DNA of 64,000 nucleotides, taken from NCBI GenBank assembly GCA_944323625.1, contig CALUTD010000001.1, positions 186,001-250,000 on the forward strand, in the 5' to 3' direction. Positions 16,898 through 24,592 of the stretch are shown piece after piece. Within the stretch, counting starts at the first letter, position 1. Each line of letters starts with the position of its first letter. Below the pieces are notes generated by a model. That model saw only the letters and a program-made list of their open reading frames with translations, had not been told where the DNA came from and searched no databases. The stretch is from Candidatus Gastranaerophilales bacterium. Its GTDB lineage: Bacteria > Cyanobacteriota > Vampirovibrionia > Gastranaerophilales > Gastranaerophilaceae. The translations under genes were made by a program, and so were the position numbers.

Positions 16898-18550
16898 TTA
16901 AGTTAAACCTAGTCTTGCCATTAAGTCACTGCCGTAGGAATCAGTACCGGCAATATTTTTAATAATCTCAGATCCTTCTTTTACCTGCTGCAGCATTTGT
17001 TGACGACTTTGAGCTTCTTCTTCTTTTTGTTTGCGCTTTTCAACTTCGCGTGTCGGAACGATTTGTTCGGGCGAAATATTTACAAAATCAGCATAATCAT
17101 CCACTATTTTGTTTGCATTCAATTTGTTGCGCAATGACGGGTCAAGCGCCTGAGCCAAATTAATGGTAAATGTTGTAAATCTTTCCATTGCGGAAATTTT
17201 TACGGCTTTTTGGGCTTGCGCAAGAGTTGAAACAAATTCAATATCCATATTTGCACCCATTATTTCCTCAGGGGCTTCAGGCAGTATATTTAAGAATATA
17301 CACTCTTGGAAAACCCAATCCATTATTTGGTTTAAGCCGTTATGAATCTGCTGCAGAAGAGGTGAGAGTAATACCATTTTTTCTTCTTTTAATTCATTCA
17401 CTTCCGTTGCCGTCCTTGAGCGTTCAGCTGTATTTAAAATCATTGCAAATAAATCATTATAAAAGATTTCTTTAATTGATTCTTTTAATTTCTCTATAAT
17501 TGAATCAACTTCCAAAACCCTGGGATTTACTTCATAAATCGGAGAAAGCCCTCTGCCGTTTTCATCCTCTTCTATAAATGCGGCAGGGGCATCTATCATT
17601 TTTTTATTTTTCAAACTCGCCGGCCCTTTATAAGTAGGACTAATCATTTTTTTTACGGCTTTTCCCTCATCAATTACCATACTCATTAGTTGTTTAACAT
17701 CAGGCAGGGCATTAACTCCGGGGCATTCAGAAGGATAAACGTCTTCTCCGTTGACTTCCGCTTCAAAAACCGCATAAGGAAATTTATCAAACCCTGATTT
17801 TGACAGAAATTTTTCTTCGCTTGAACAAGACTCATAATATACGGATATAAACTTTTTATCCTCTGCCCAAACGGAATCCGGCATAAAATTTTTATTAGGT
17901 TCAACAAAATGAACAATTTCAAACATTTCTTCATATCTGTCAGACTCAACAGCTCGTATTACTTCTTTTGAAACATTATCTTCGCCAAATCTGTCATAAA
18001 TGTTTTTTGCAGTATCCATATAAACGCGGCAAATTGTATCAACTTCACCTTTTGCATTTTTAGCTATTCTATATGAACCTACGGGTAATAATTGACATCT
18101 TAAAACAGTTGATTCATCACTCATTAAAGCGAGAACGGATATACCGAAAACCCCTATTTGCTTATAAACAGAAGGCAAAACCCGGTATAAATTTGAAGAA
18201 TTGAAAATATCTCTAAAAATATTTTCAACCTCACTGCACCAGGTTTTTACCTCGTAACTCCCCTCCTGTCCGTAATTCCTTATTTTGACCTTAAACCAGT
18301 TAGTAGCAGGACTTGTAGCCCCCGACATCATACCTGAAGAAAAATTACGAACAGCAAGGAGAGGAGTTGAATCCTTTATCTTTTTGTTTTTTACCGGTTG
18401 TTTATTTGTATTTCTTGCTAAAAACCTGACAGACCTTGGCAGAAAATAATCCGCTAAATCCTGCCAATCGGGTTTTATTGCATTATAAGCAATATCAAGC
18501 TCGGCTCTTCTCAAATTAAAATATTTTTTGGAATATTTTTCATCCTTCAT
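16898..18550 (-). CDS. Portal (head-tail connector) protein
   Basis: The 550-residue protein starts at ATG 18550 with GGGAG upstream, two bases after the preceding gene; a longer frame to 18607 has no ribosome site. It opens with YFNLRRAELDIAYNAIKPDW, then WQDLADYFLPRSVRFL, and has a NFSSGMMSGATSPATNWFK stretch: the typical podovirus head-to-tail connector pattern (W.ei..y..P......, .l..g....ltp....WF.). It forms the dodecameric DNA gate. The C-terminal 60 residues are Gln/Glu-rich, as in relatives. Confidence 0.85.
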   Translation of the reverse strand: MKDEKYSKKYFNLRRAELDIAYNAIKPDWQDLADYFLPRSVRFLARNTNKQPVKNKKIKDSTPLLAVRNFSSGMMSGATSPATNWFKVKIRNYGQEGSYEVKTWCSEVENIFRDIFNSSNLYRVLPSVYKQIGVFGISVLALMSDESTVLRCQLLPVGSYRIAKNAKGEVDTICRVYMDTAKNIYDRFGEDNVSKEVIRAVESDRYEEMFEIVHFVEPNKNFMPDSVWAEDKKFISVYYESCSSEEKFLSKSGFDKFPYAVFEAEVNGEDVYPSECPGVNALPDVKQLMSMVIDEGKAVKKMISPTYKGPASLKNKKMIDAPAAFIEEDENGRGLSPIYEVNPRVLEVDSIIEKLKESIKEIFYNDLFAMILNTAERSRTATEVNELKEEKMVLLSPLLQQIHNGLNQIMDWVFQECIFLNILPEAPEEIMGANMDIEFVSTLAQAQKAVKISAMERFTTFTINLAQALDPSLRNKLNANKIVDDYADFVNISPEQIVPTREVEKRKQKEEEAQSRQQMLQQVKEGSEIIKNIAGTDSYGSDLMARLGLT

Positions 18551-18551
18551 T

Positions 18552-18758
18552 TTATTCTCCCAATAATTTTTTCTTAGATGATACAATTTCATCATCCAAA
18601 CCGACATTTGAAGTCCTGATATTTTCAGAAACTAACCCAACTCTTCCTGCTCTGTTTTGGGCATTAGCTTTTTGAACGGAAGCATCCGCCTGTGTTGCTT
18701 CTTTTATCACTTCTGTTTCCACAGGTTCAACAGAAGGAACTTTTGGTGTTGAACACAT
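18552..18758 (-). CDS. Small phage protein upstream of the portal
   Basis: A 68-residue, largely disordered protein (MCSTPKVPSVEPVE, then Glu/Ala/Gln-rich, then NAQNRAGRVGL). Short proteins with an N-terminal MC..P motif and an R.G motif are found at this position in several podovirus operons, but I do not know a function. GAAAGGGG precedes the start. It is the first gene of the contiguous structural unit. Confidence 0.55.
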   Translation of the reverse strand: MCSTPKVPSVEPVETEVIKEATQADASVQKANAQNRAGRVGLVSENIRTSNVGLDDEIVSSKKKLLGE

Positions 18759-19094
18759 AAATTTCCCCTTTCTTTTGTGTTGAAATAAATAATAAAATAT
18801 AGCCCCAAATAAGGAGCTATATTTGTTTCAATTAGTAAATAAAAGAAATAAAATACTAACGGTAATGTATATAACTTATATTACCAACATTTAAAAAATA
18901 TTCTTATGATGGTAAGATACATTTTTTTGTCACCGAGTTACCTAATCTAGTGTCGCCCACATTTTTCGCCGTGTCATCCACGCCGAAAAATTGGGGCTCA
19001 CCTTTTGAAGCGCCACTCACAAAAAGTTACTCACACCCTTCGGGCTTATTGTAACTTTTTGCTCGGACAATTTAACATATATAATTATCTCTCC

Positions 19095-19160
19095 GTCATC
19101 CTGAAAAGTCTAAAAATCAAGCAATTTATTGCGTAGATTTTGACTTGTTCAGGATCTTGC
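19095..19160. repeat. Palindromic intergenic repeat, copy 1
   Basis: The element starts GTCATCCTGAA and ends TTCAGGATCTTGC, with an inner arm pair around AAGTCTAAAAATC and GATTTTGACTT. The ends match those of the copy at 19278-19347 (inverted) and the partial end GCTCAGGATCTTACC at about 56367. It resembles REP/MITE-like repeats. Confidence 0.6.
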
Positions 19161-19277
19161 AGGCTTGGAATAGTAACATTAAGCTATATAAACAAAATCC
19201 TTGCATAATTTACTAACGGTAAGATTCTGAACCTGCAGAGCCGGATTCTAAACAAATTAACTTTTAATTCTCTGTTG

Positions 19278-19347
19278 GTAAGATTCTGAACAGTGCGAAA
19301 AATTAATCAATATGGATAAATTAATTTTTCTGCACTTTCAGAATGAC
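19278..19347. repeat. Palindromic intergenic repeat, copy 2
   Basis: Starts GTAAGATTCTGAA and ends TTCAGAATGAC, with long inner arms (CAGTGCGAAAAATTAAT against ATTAATTTTTCTGCAC) that pair almost fully. It is in the opposite orientation to copy 1. Confidence 0.65.
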
Positions 19348-19470
19348 AATATGATTTTTTGTCACCGAATTATGTAATATATAAAACTAATCATCTGTAT
19401 TTAATTTTGAACTTAAATTATAAATTCAATAAGTTTTTATTTTTATTCTTCTTCTTGATTTTCTAAAATA

Positions 19471-19568
19471 TCATACCCTATCTAACATGTACTTTATTGT
19501 ATCTATATCTACATCTCTTTTCATTGCCATTCCATGCAATGTAATTTCATCTGTATCAGTTAAACCAT
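19471..19568 (-). pseudogene. Truncated copy of small gene A
   Basis: The sequence encodes a match to the last third of gene A (20412-20669): GLTDTDEITLHGMAM..DVD and the same IDTIKYMLDR ending. The ATG is kept but is followed at once by GTT TAA. The 13-base string TAGAAAATGGTTT occurs in intact gene A both at the start codon and before GLTD, so the missing middle fits a deletion between those two copies. Confidence 0.7.
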
Positions 19569-19631
19569 TTTCTATAGGATTCCTTTCAGAAATTTTTGAA
19601 CTACACTTATTACCCATATATTAATTCAAAA

Positions 19632-19868
19632 CTACATTTTACCATCATCAATGGCGAACGCAATTTTTAATATCTTTTTATGATCCCTTAAGCCATCATC
19701 CAATAATTTTATCATCCTGGCTTTATCTTTATCTTTCTTTAAAGATACCATTACGCCTAACGCAAACTCTTCATCTTCTCGAATATGCATTAATTTATCG
19801 TACAATATTTCTGCTACTTCATAATTAATAAGTTCATTTGTATATTTATATTTACGCTCCATATTCAC
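19632..19868 (-). CDS. Small protein B, copy 1
   Basis: A 78-residue, charged, helical protein, the same as the copy at 20733-20969. It has the pattern YD.L..I..D..F..GVMVSLK.DKDKARMIKLL.DGL.D...I, shared with protein A, so A and B are paralogues. I do not recognise a known family. Gene order on the minus strand is C, B, A, with short gaps, so each cassette is probably one transcript. Function could be regulatory, immunity or antitoxin-like, inferred only from size and context. Confidence 0.55.
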   Translation of the reverse strand: MNMERKYKYTNELINYEVAEILYDKLMHIREDEEFALGVMVSLKKDKDKARMIKLLDDGLRDHKKILKIAFAIDDGKM

Positions 19869-19916
19869 TCTTTTCTATTAATTTTACTAATTTTTGTTGT
19901 TCTTTAATTATATACT

Positions 19917-20114
19917 CTACCACCCCTCTAACATTGCCATTATTGCTTCTTCGTATGTCAGCCCAAAATCATCCATCCTAAATTTTATTAACAGCTCTAT
20001 AAACAAAGTTGCTTCTCTTTTTGAGAGATTGTTTTCTTCCATCTCTTCTCGTATAAGATCTTCATATTCTTTTAATATAATTGGTCGTAAAGTACGCTTA
20101 TTTTGTTCGCTCAT
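19917..20114 (-). CDS. Small protein C, copy 1
   Basis: A 65-residue protein, the same as the copy at 21018-21215. It begins MSEQNKRTLRPIILKEYEDL and continues with two helices (REEMEENNLSKREA, YEEAIMAMLEGW). A ribosome site AGGGAGG precedes the start. The sequence looks like a small DNA- or protein-binding helical domain but no named family is recognised. A decayed relative lies inside the effector gene at 21873-22004. Confidence 0.55.
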   Translation of the reverse strand: MSEQNKRTLRPIILKEYEDLIREEMEENNLSKREATLFIELLIKFRMDDFGLTYEEAIMAMLEGW

Positions 20115-20214
20115 ATAATACCTCCCTTATTATATTTTACATAATTATTTTAATCTTTTTACAACTTTTAACAATTTTAATATAAGTTTATTTAAAGTTT
20201 AACCGGTTGATACA

Positions 20215-20244
20215 TTGCAAAAAACAATTAAAATATGATATTAT
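20215..20244 (+). promoter_or_regulatory. Promoter of the candidate structured RNA
   Basis: TTGCAA (20215-20220), 18 bases, TATTAT (20239-20244) preceded by TGA (extended -10). The predicted start, near 20251, falls at the first base of the 15-bp stem of the candidate RNA. Confidence 0.5.
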
Positions 20245-20250
20245 AACTAT

Positions 20251-20340
20251 GCACTTGTAAAAGTTTGATGGAGAAATGGCTATCCGTCATCGTAAGTTTA
20301 TTCTAGGCGCGAACTACCGAATAAAACTTTTATAAGTGTA
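20251..20340 (+). ncRNA. Candidate structured RNA with three-way junction
   Basis: Outer arms CACTTGTAAAAGTTT (20252-20266) and AAACTTTTATAAGTG (20324-20338) pair over 15 bases with one G-U. Inside are two hairpins. P2 has GATG/CATC plus ATGG-CTAT-CCGT, with a five-base GAGAA bulge. P3 has TTATTC/GAATAA plus TAG-GCGCGAA-CTA, with a CC bulge. The GC-rich loop stands out in AT-rich DNA. It does not show the hammerhead, twister or pistol cores I know. It lies between two small-gene cassettes and on the opposite strand. Confidence 0.45.
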
Positions 20341-20411
20341 ATAAATATTGAAATATCTATATATGACAAATTAAATTAGAAATTTATTCTTCTTCTTGAT
20401 TTTCTAGAATA

Positions 20412-20669
20412 TCATAACCTATCTAACATGTACTTTATTGTATCTATATCTACATCATGTTGCATTGCAGTAGCATGCAACGTAATTTCATTTGTATCAG
20501 TTAAACCATTTTCTAATAATTCTATCATTTTTAACATTTTATCTTCAGTTTTCAAATCATATAGAATACCATACAGAAAAGCATGATCATCCAAAATATC
20601 TTTTAATAAATCATATAATTTTCTTCCTGTTTCCGTTTTTATATTTTCTCTGCTAAATTTAAAAACCAT
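20412..20669 (-). CDS. Small protein A
   Basis: The 85-residue protein begins MVFKFSRENIKTETGRKLYD and contains LYDLLKDILDDHAFLYGILY, then LKTEDKMLKMIELLENGLTD. The same arrangement occurs in protein B (YD.L..I..D..F..G....LK..DK...MI.LL..GL.D). It is therefore a paralogue with a C-terminal extension (DVDIDTIKYMLDRL). It is the third gene of the C-B-A cassette. Its partner copy at 19471-19568 is truncated. No known family recognised. Confidence 0.6.
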   Translation of the reverse strand: MVFKFSRENIKTETGRKLYDLLKDILDDHAFLYGILYDLKTEDKMLKMIELLENGLTDTNEITLHATAMQHDVDIDTIKYMLDRL

Positions 20670-20732
20670 TTTCTATAGGATTCCTTTCAGAAATTTTTGA
20701 ACTACACTTATTACCCATATATTAATTCAAAA

Positions 20733-20969
20733 CTACATTTTACCATCATCAATGGCGAACGCAATTTTTAATATCTTTTTATGATCCCTTAAGCCATCAT
20801 CCAATAATTTTATCATCCTGGCTTTATCTTTATCTTTCTTTAAAGATACCATTACGCCTAACGCAAACTCTTCATCTTCTCGAATATGCATTAATTTATC
20901 GTACAATATTTCTGCTACTTCATAATTAATAAGTTCATTTGTATATTTATATTTACGCTCCATATTCAC
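20733..20969 (-). CDS. Small protein B, copy 2
   Basis: Same protein as at 19632-19868 (78 residues). It lies between genes C and A in the complete cassette, with about 48 bases to C and 63 to A. The lack of any change between the two copies suggests recent duplication rather than long selection. Confidence 0.55.
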   Translation of the reverse strand: MNMERKYKYTNELINYEVAEILYDKLMHIREDEEFALGVMVSLKKDKDKARMIKLLDDGLRDHKKILKIAFAIDDGKM

Positions 20970-21017
20970 TCTTTTCTATTAATTTTACTAATTTTTGTTG
21001 TTCTTTAATTATATACT

Positions 21018-21215
21018 CTACCACCCCTCTAACATTGCCATTATTGCTTCTTCGTATGTCAGCCCAAAATCATCCATCCTAAATTTTATTAACAGCTCTA
21101 TAAACAAAGTTGCTTCTCTTTTTGAGAGATTGTTTTCTTCCATCTCTTCTCGTATAAGATCTTCATATTCTTTTAATATAATTGGTCGTAAAGTACGCTT
21201 ATTTTGTTCGCTCAT
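21018..21215 (-). CDS. Small protein C, copy 2
   Basis: Same 65-residue protein as at 19917-20114. It is the first small gene after the effector on the minus strand, about 137 bases downstream of it, with a palindrome and hairpin in the gap. That position, directly after a possible toxin-like gene, makes an immunity or regulatory role possible. A decayed version is embedded within the effector itself. Confidence 0.55.
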   Translation of the reverse strand: MSEQNKRTLRPIILKEYEDLIREEMEENNLSKREATLFIELLIKFRMDDFGLTYEEAIMAMLEGW

Positions 21216-21302
21216 ATAATACCTCCTTATTTTATTTTATATCATATATATTTATATTACAATTACGCAATTGTCGGAAATTTATTCCGGTAGTATATTA
21301 TC

Positions 21303-21325
21303 AAACACATATTAAATATGTGTTT
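21303..21325. terminator. Hairpin after the effector gene
   Basis: AAACACATATT and AATATGTGTTT form an 11-base palindrome with one loop base, followed on plus by more T. It lies about 27 bases past the effector stop on the minus strand. AT-only upper stem makes it a weak terminator. Confidence 0.5.
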
Positions 21326-21351
21326 TTAAAGTTTTGCACATATTTTTTAAA

Positions 21352-23196
21352 TTATTTATTATTCAGGGGTATTTCCATAAACACAACATCCGGTTCTCCG
21401 TTGTTGTATAGTTTGTAGAATGATTTATCCCAACCGTCAGGTCTATATGCTTCATTCCATTTTATACGATTTACTTCTTTAAAACCATGTGCGCTATATA
21501 TGTGTGGTAAATATGTATCAAAACAATCCAGTTTGTAGCCACCATTTTGTATTGCTAGTTCCATCATGATGTGTGATACACCAGCTTTTTTATTAGAAGA
21601 AAAAACAGATACAATATCACCATCAGTTTTAATTGCAAAACCGCTTTTCCCATCCTCTGATAAAAATAATCTCATATTTTTATATTCTTCGAGTGGATAT
21701 ACATAAACAGAAGCCGCTTTAAATCCTATTTGTTTTTTTGCCGTTTCCAATTTACTTTGAAATAATTTTGCTGCTTTTTCATTATCATATTTTAGTTCAT
21801 TATATACTTGTGTTCTATATTTTCTTCTACTAAAAGCCGTTTGGAAATTTTCTGTGGGTTCATATTTATACTTTACCAATCCGCTGCCATTAAGATTATT
21901 GCTTCTTTTTTCGAACGCCTGTATTTTTCCATTTCTTCTCGTATAAGACTTTCGTGCTCTTTTAATATAATCGGTCGTAGATTCAACGTGTCTTATTCGT
22001 TCATATAATATCTCCTTATTATATTTTACATCATTATTTTGTATTTTTAATCCCTTACCTTCTTCATAATTTTTATAATAATCTTTACCTAGTTTTTTAT
22101 GAAGTTCTCTTTCTATTTTTGTCATTTCCTCAAAAGGAACATGTTTTTTAAGCTTGTTTATATCATATAATTGAGAAGCTTTTCCTGCGCCAAGCCCCAT
22201 GAGTGCACCGCCCGAAGTTCCTACAGCCGCGCCATTTAGGATTGATTCTGCCAAATCCGCATCATTTATCATCCCTTCTCCTAAACCTTGAATTGCACCC
22301 GATAAGCCGCCGTCTATTATTCCGGTTGCCGCTTCCATTGCTATTTTTCTGCCGAATACAGGTGTTAAAGTTTTTGCCAATCCTGCTGCTATTTTTGGAC
22401 CTGTCGCCAGCGGAATGGCAGCACTTCCCAGTTCAAGGGCAAACCCGCCCCAATTCTTCGCATGATTTAACCATCTTTCTTTTTCTATTTCTTTTAACTC
22501 TTCTTGCCCCTGTTTTATAACTTCTTCAGGTGTTTTTCTCTCGGGAACCTTCATTGTAGGATAAAATAAATCTTCAATTGGAGTTTCTTCAGAGAGATTT
22601 AAACTACTATTGCTGCCAAGTCCAAAATCATTATTACCACTATACTCCCCAAACCCATTTACAGTATGTTCACTCATTCGCGTTAGTTGATTACTCAAAT
22701 GATTTTTTGAAGTAATAATATTATTTGAATCAGAAACGTTTGGTAATGGTTTTAAACCGATATCTGATATTTTTATATCCGCTCTGTTTGAATAATATTC
22801 ATTTGCTTTATCTGCCGCAATTGTACCAAGCTGCAGGGCATATCCTGCAACTTCCTTCAATTTATCAGCCATTTTACTTGATGTTTCGGGTTTTTCTTTT
22901 TTATATTCATTATATGTTACACCACCTTGTAATACCGTTTTTGGATTCAAAAACGGAGTATTATTATAATTTTTGTTTTGTTCATAATCTCTTCCGCTTT
23001 CAGGAATTATTGTATCTTTTTTACCTTCTTTCATTGAAGGATATAACACTTCTGCTCTTCTTTGAGCTTCTGAACTTTCATCATAAGAATTATGAGCAGC
23101 ACCGCAAGTTCTTTGATATCCCGAAACTTGAGTTCCGTCTTGTCTTGTATAGCCCTTTACATAATATGTACCCGCACATTCTCTTTTATTATGCAT
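21352..23196 (-). CDS. Large phage cargo/effector protein with tag motifs and GNAT-like C-terminus
   Basis: The 614-residue protein starts at ATG 23196 (AAAGGGGAA upstream). Residues 1-48 are a Cys-containing module (MHNKRECAGTYYVKGYTRQD...GYQRTCGAAH), nearly the same as in the M23 enzyme. Tags EVLYPSMK (49-56) and DLFYPTMK (209-216) follow. Residues about 245-345 are Gly/Ala-rich and hydrophobic, like regions preceding toxin domains. Residues about 398-441 are read from a decayed copy of gene C in another frame. The C-terminal 150 residues (VSHIMMELAIQNGGYKLDCF, YSAHGFKEVNRIKW) resemble a GNAT-like fold. It could be a particle-borne effector. Function unknown. Confidence 0.55.
   Translation of the reverse strand: MHNKRECAGTYYVKGYTRQDGTQVSGYQRTCGAAHNSYDESSEAQRRAEVLYPSMKEGKKDTIIPESGRDYEQNKNYNNTPFLNPKTVLQGGVTYNEYKKEKPETSSKMADKLKEVAGYALQLGTIAADKANEYYSNRADIKISDIGLKPLPNVSDSNNIITSKNHLSNQLTRMSEHTVNGFGEYSGNNDFGLGSNSSLNLSEETPIEDLFYPTMKVPERKTPEEVIKQGQEELKEIEKERWLNHAKNWGGFALELGSAAIPLATGPKIAAGLAKTLTPVFGRKIAMEAATGIIDGGLSGAIQGLGEGMINDADLAESILNGAAVGTSGGALMGLGAGKASQLYDINKLKKHVPFEEMTKIERELHKKLGKDYYKNYEEGKGLKIQNNDVKYNKEILYERIRHVESTTDYIKRARKSYTRRNGKIQAFEKRSNNLNGSGLVKYKYEPTENFQTAFSRRKYRTQVYNELKYDNEKAAKLFQSKLETAKKQIGFKAASVYVYPLEEYKNMRLFLSEDGKSGFAIKTDGDIVSVFSSNKKAGVSHIMMELAIQNGGYKLDCFDTYLPHIYSAHGFKEVNRIKWNEAYRPDGWDKSFYKLYNNGEPDVVFMEIPLNNK
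21873..22004 (-). pseudogene. Decayed gene C overprinted by the effector frame
   Basis: In a frame offset by one from the effector, 44 codons read MNE, a stop, then DTLNLRPIILKEHESLIREE and SKKEAIILMAADW before a stop. This matches protein C (RTLRPIILKEYEDLIREEME). The C-terminal part fits a 66-base deletion between two GAAGCA repeats. The match extends about 45 bases upstream through the ribosome site and AT-rich leader of gene C. Both the decay and the frame shift are visible directly. Confidence 0.75.
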
Positions 23197-23332
23197 ATTA
23201 TATTCCCCTTTCTTGTAAACATCAAATTCGGCTCTGCTATATTTTTGTATCCAAATTCTACTCATATCAATTCGTAACTCGTAAAATTTTGTTCGGACAA
23301 TATAAAAATTATTTTTAAAGTATAATTTATGT

Positions 23333-23812
23333 ATGAAAAGATTACTTATTTTCTTATTATCAATATTTATTACTCAGACTTCCTGCAATGCAATTACTTA
23401 TGAAGTTTCAAACAAGGTTGAATACAAAATAAAAATCGAAAAGAAAATTCATAATGAAATTCCAAAAATAAAAAGAAAAATTGATAAAGAATTTGTAAAT
23501 GCAGAAAAAACTTACAATAAATACCTTAAAGATAAAAATAAAAAAGAAAATATTAATGAATATATTTTTATAATGCAAGATTACCAAAGAGGTATTGAAA
23601 CGTCTGATGTTCTATTTATTTATTCATTAATTCAAATTACAAATGATTATATAACCATAAAAAGCAATGTTCCTGCCACTGATAATGCAGAAACACTGTT
23701 AGAATATATTGAACCATATTTTAAGTCTAACAATATAAATTATTCAGAACTTAACAATTTAAAAATTTATAAAAATGATAAAATAAACAAAATCGATTCC
23801 TTCATTCATTAA
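23333..23812 (+). CDS. Secreted protein of unknown function, prophage cargo
   Basis: The 159-residue product begins MKRLLIFLLSIFITQTSCNA, a clear signal peptide, with a Cys that is not in a good lipobox. The mature part is helical and Lys/Asn-rich with no motif I recognise. It lies on the plus strand between two tagged minus-strand genes, so it is transcribed apart from the late operon and is probably a moron expressed in the lysogen. It may be a distant companion of the LprI-like genes downstream. Confidence 0.55.
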   Translation: MKRLLIFLLSIFITQTSCNAITYEVSNKVEYKIKIEKKIHNEIPKIKRKIDKEFVNAEKTYNKYLKDKNKKENINEYIFIMQDYQRGIETSDVLFIYSLIQITNDYITIKSNVPATDNAETLLEYIEPYFKSNNINYSELNNLKIYKNDKINKIDSFIH

Positions 23813-23817
23813 AGAAA

Positions 23818-24426
23818 CTACCATTTCATATACTTTTTAGGGTCAACAGGTATACTATTCTCTCGAATAGTTAAATGTAAATGAGGACCGGTTGATATTC
23901 CTGTATTCCCGGATTTAGCAATAACCTGCCCTTTTTTTATAGTATCCCCTACTTTTACATCAAAACTATTTAAATGACCATACTCACTTACTATGTGTTT
24001 TCCATTAATAATTCCATGGTCAACAAAAACACCGGTACCATAACCTTTCATGCCTGTTCGTGCAGCAATCACTTTTCCATCTGCAATTGATTTTACAGGT
24101 GTCCCAATAGGAACAGCAATATCTATACCGGAATGTCCTGTGCTTGCACCTAATGTTGGTGAAACTCTGTATCCAAAAGAACTGGAAATACTTCCGTTAA
24201 GCGGTTTTTCAAAATCTGACATATTTGAATTTTCCTCTTTTGTCAATTCTTTTTTTGCATTAGTATTAGGATATAACACTTCTGCTCTTCTTTGAACTTC
24301 TGAACTTTCATCATAAGAATTATGCGCTGCACCGCAAGTTCTTTGATATCCCGAAACTTGTGTTCCGTCCTGTCTTGTATAACCCTTTACATAATATGTA
24401 CCCGCACATTCTCTTTTATTATGCAT
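23818..24426 (-). CDS. M23 peptidase with the phage cargo N-terminal module
   Basis: The 202-residue protein starts at ATG 24426 (AAAGGGGAA upstream). Residues 1-48 repeat the Cys-containing module of the effector almost exactly, followed by EVLYPNTN, a degraded tag. Residues about 70-200 are a LytM/M23 Zn-endopeptidase: HSGIDIAVPIGTP holds the first His and Asp, and GPHLHL the HxH ligands. M23 enzymes cut peptide cross-bridges or stems in peptidoglycan. There is no signal peptide, so delivery with the virion or through a holin is likely. Placement among tagged genes suggests a virion-borne hydrolase. Confidence 0.8.
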   Translation of the reverse strand: MHNKRECAGTYYVKGYTRQDGTQVSGYQRTCGAAHNSYDESSEVQRRAEVLYPNTNAKKELTKEENSNMSDFEKPLNGSISSSFGYRVSPTLGASTGHSGIDIAVPIGTPVKSIADGKVIAARTGMKGYGTGVFVDHGIINGKHIVSEYGHLNSFDVKVGDTIKKGQVIAKSGNTGISTGPHLHLTIRENSIPVDPKKYMKW

Positions 24427-24592
24427 ATTATATTCCCCTTTCTTATAATAAAAATTTAGACAAACTCCAAACACTAATTGATTGTTATTATATGAGTAAT
24501 AAGCCAATAGTATTATTTACTTTCATTTAAATAAAAGTTATTATATTATGGACAAGCAGTTTACATTTATTTTAAAAGAGGATATGGCATAT

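Larger units (their letters stand above)
18780..19470. other. Non-coding stretch with palindromic repeats
   Basis: No convincing gene lies in this 690-base gap between the portal unit and the small-gene cassettes. It holds a hairpin with 10-base arms around AAAAAGTTAC/GTAACTTTTT (about 19020-19060), an imperfect TTTTTCG/CGAAAAA hairpin (about 18970-19000), two palindromic repeats (listed separately), and a partial repeat end near 19215. Such elements are more typical of chromosomal intergenic DNA than of phage genomes. Confidence 0.6.
19564..20125. repeat. 562-bp direct repeat, copy 1
   Basis: This segment, holding one copy of genes B and C, reads the same as 20665-21226 with an offset of 1101 bases; no difference was seen by eye. 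Flanking gene A copies have diverged, so the match within the repeat suggests a recent duplication or gene conversion. Confidence 0.85.
20665..21226. repeat. 562-bp direct repeat, copy 2
   Basis: Second copy of the B-C segment (see 19564-20125). It ends in the ribosome-binding region of gene C; beyond CCTCC the two copies differ. Confidence 0.85.

Noticed and set aside
15253-18758. Diversity-generating retroelement, as in phage BPP-1
   Set aside because: The capsid module resembles BPP-1 but no reverse transcriptase or template/variable repeat pair was seen.
20251-20340. Hammerhead, twister or pistol ribozyme
   Set aside because: Neither strand shows the conserved CUGAUGA...GAAA core or the twister/pistol cores, although a three-way junction is possible.
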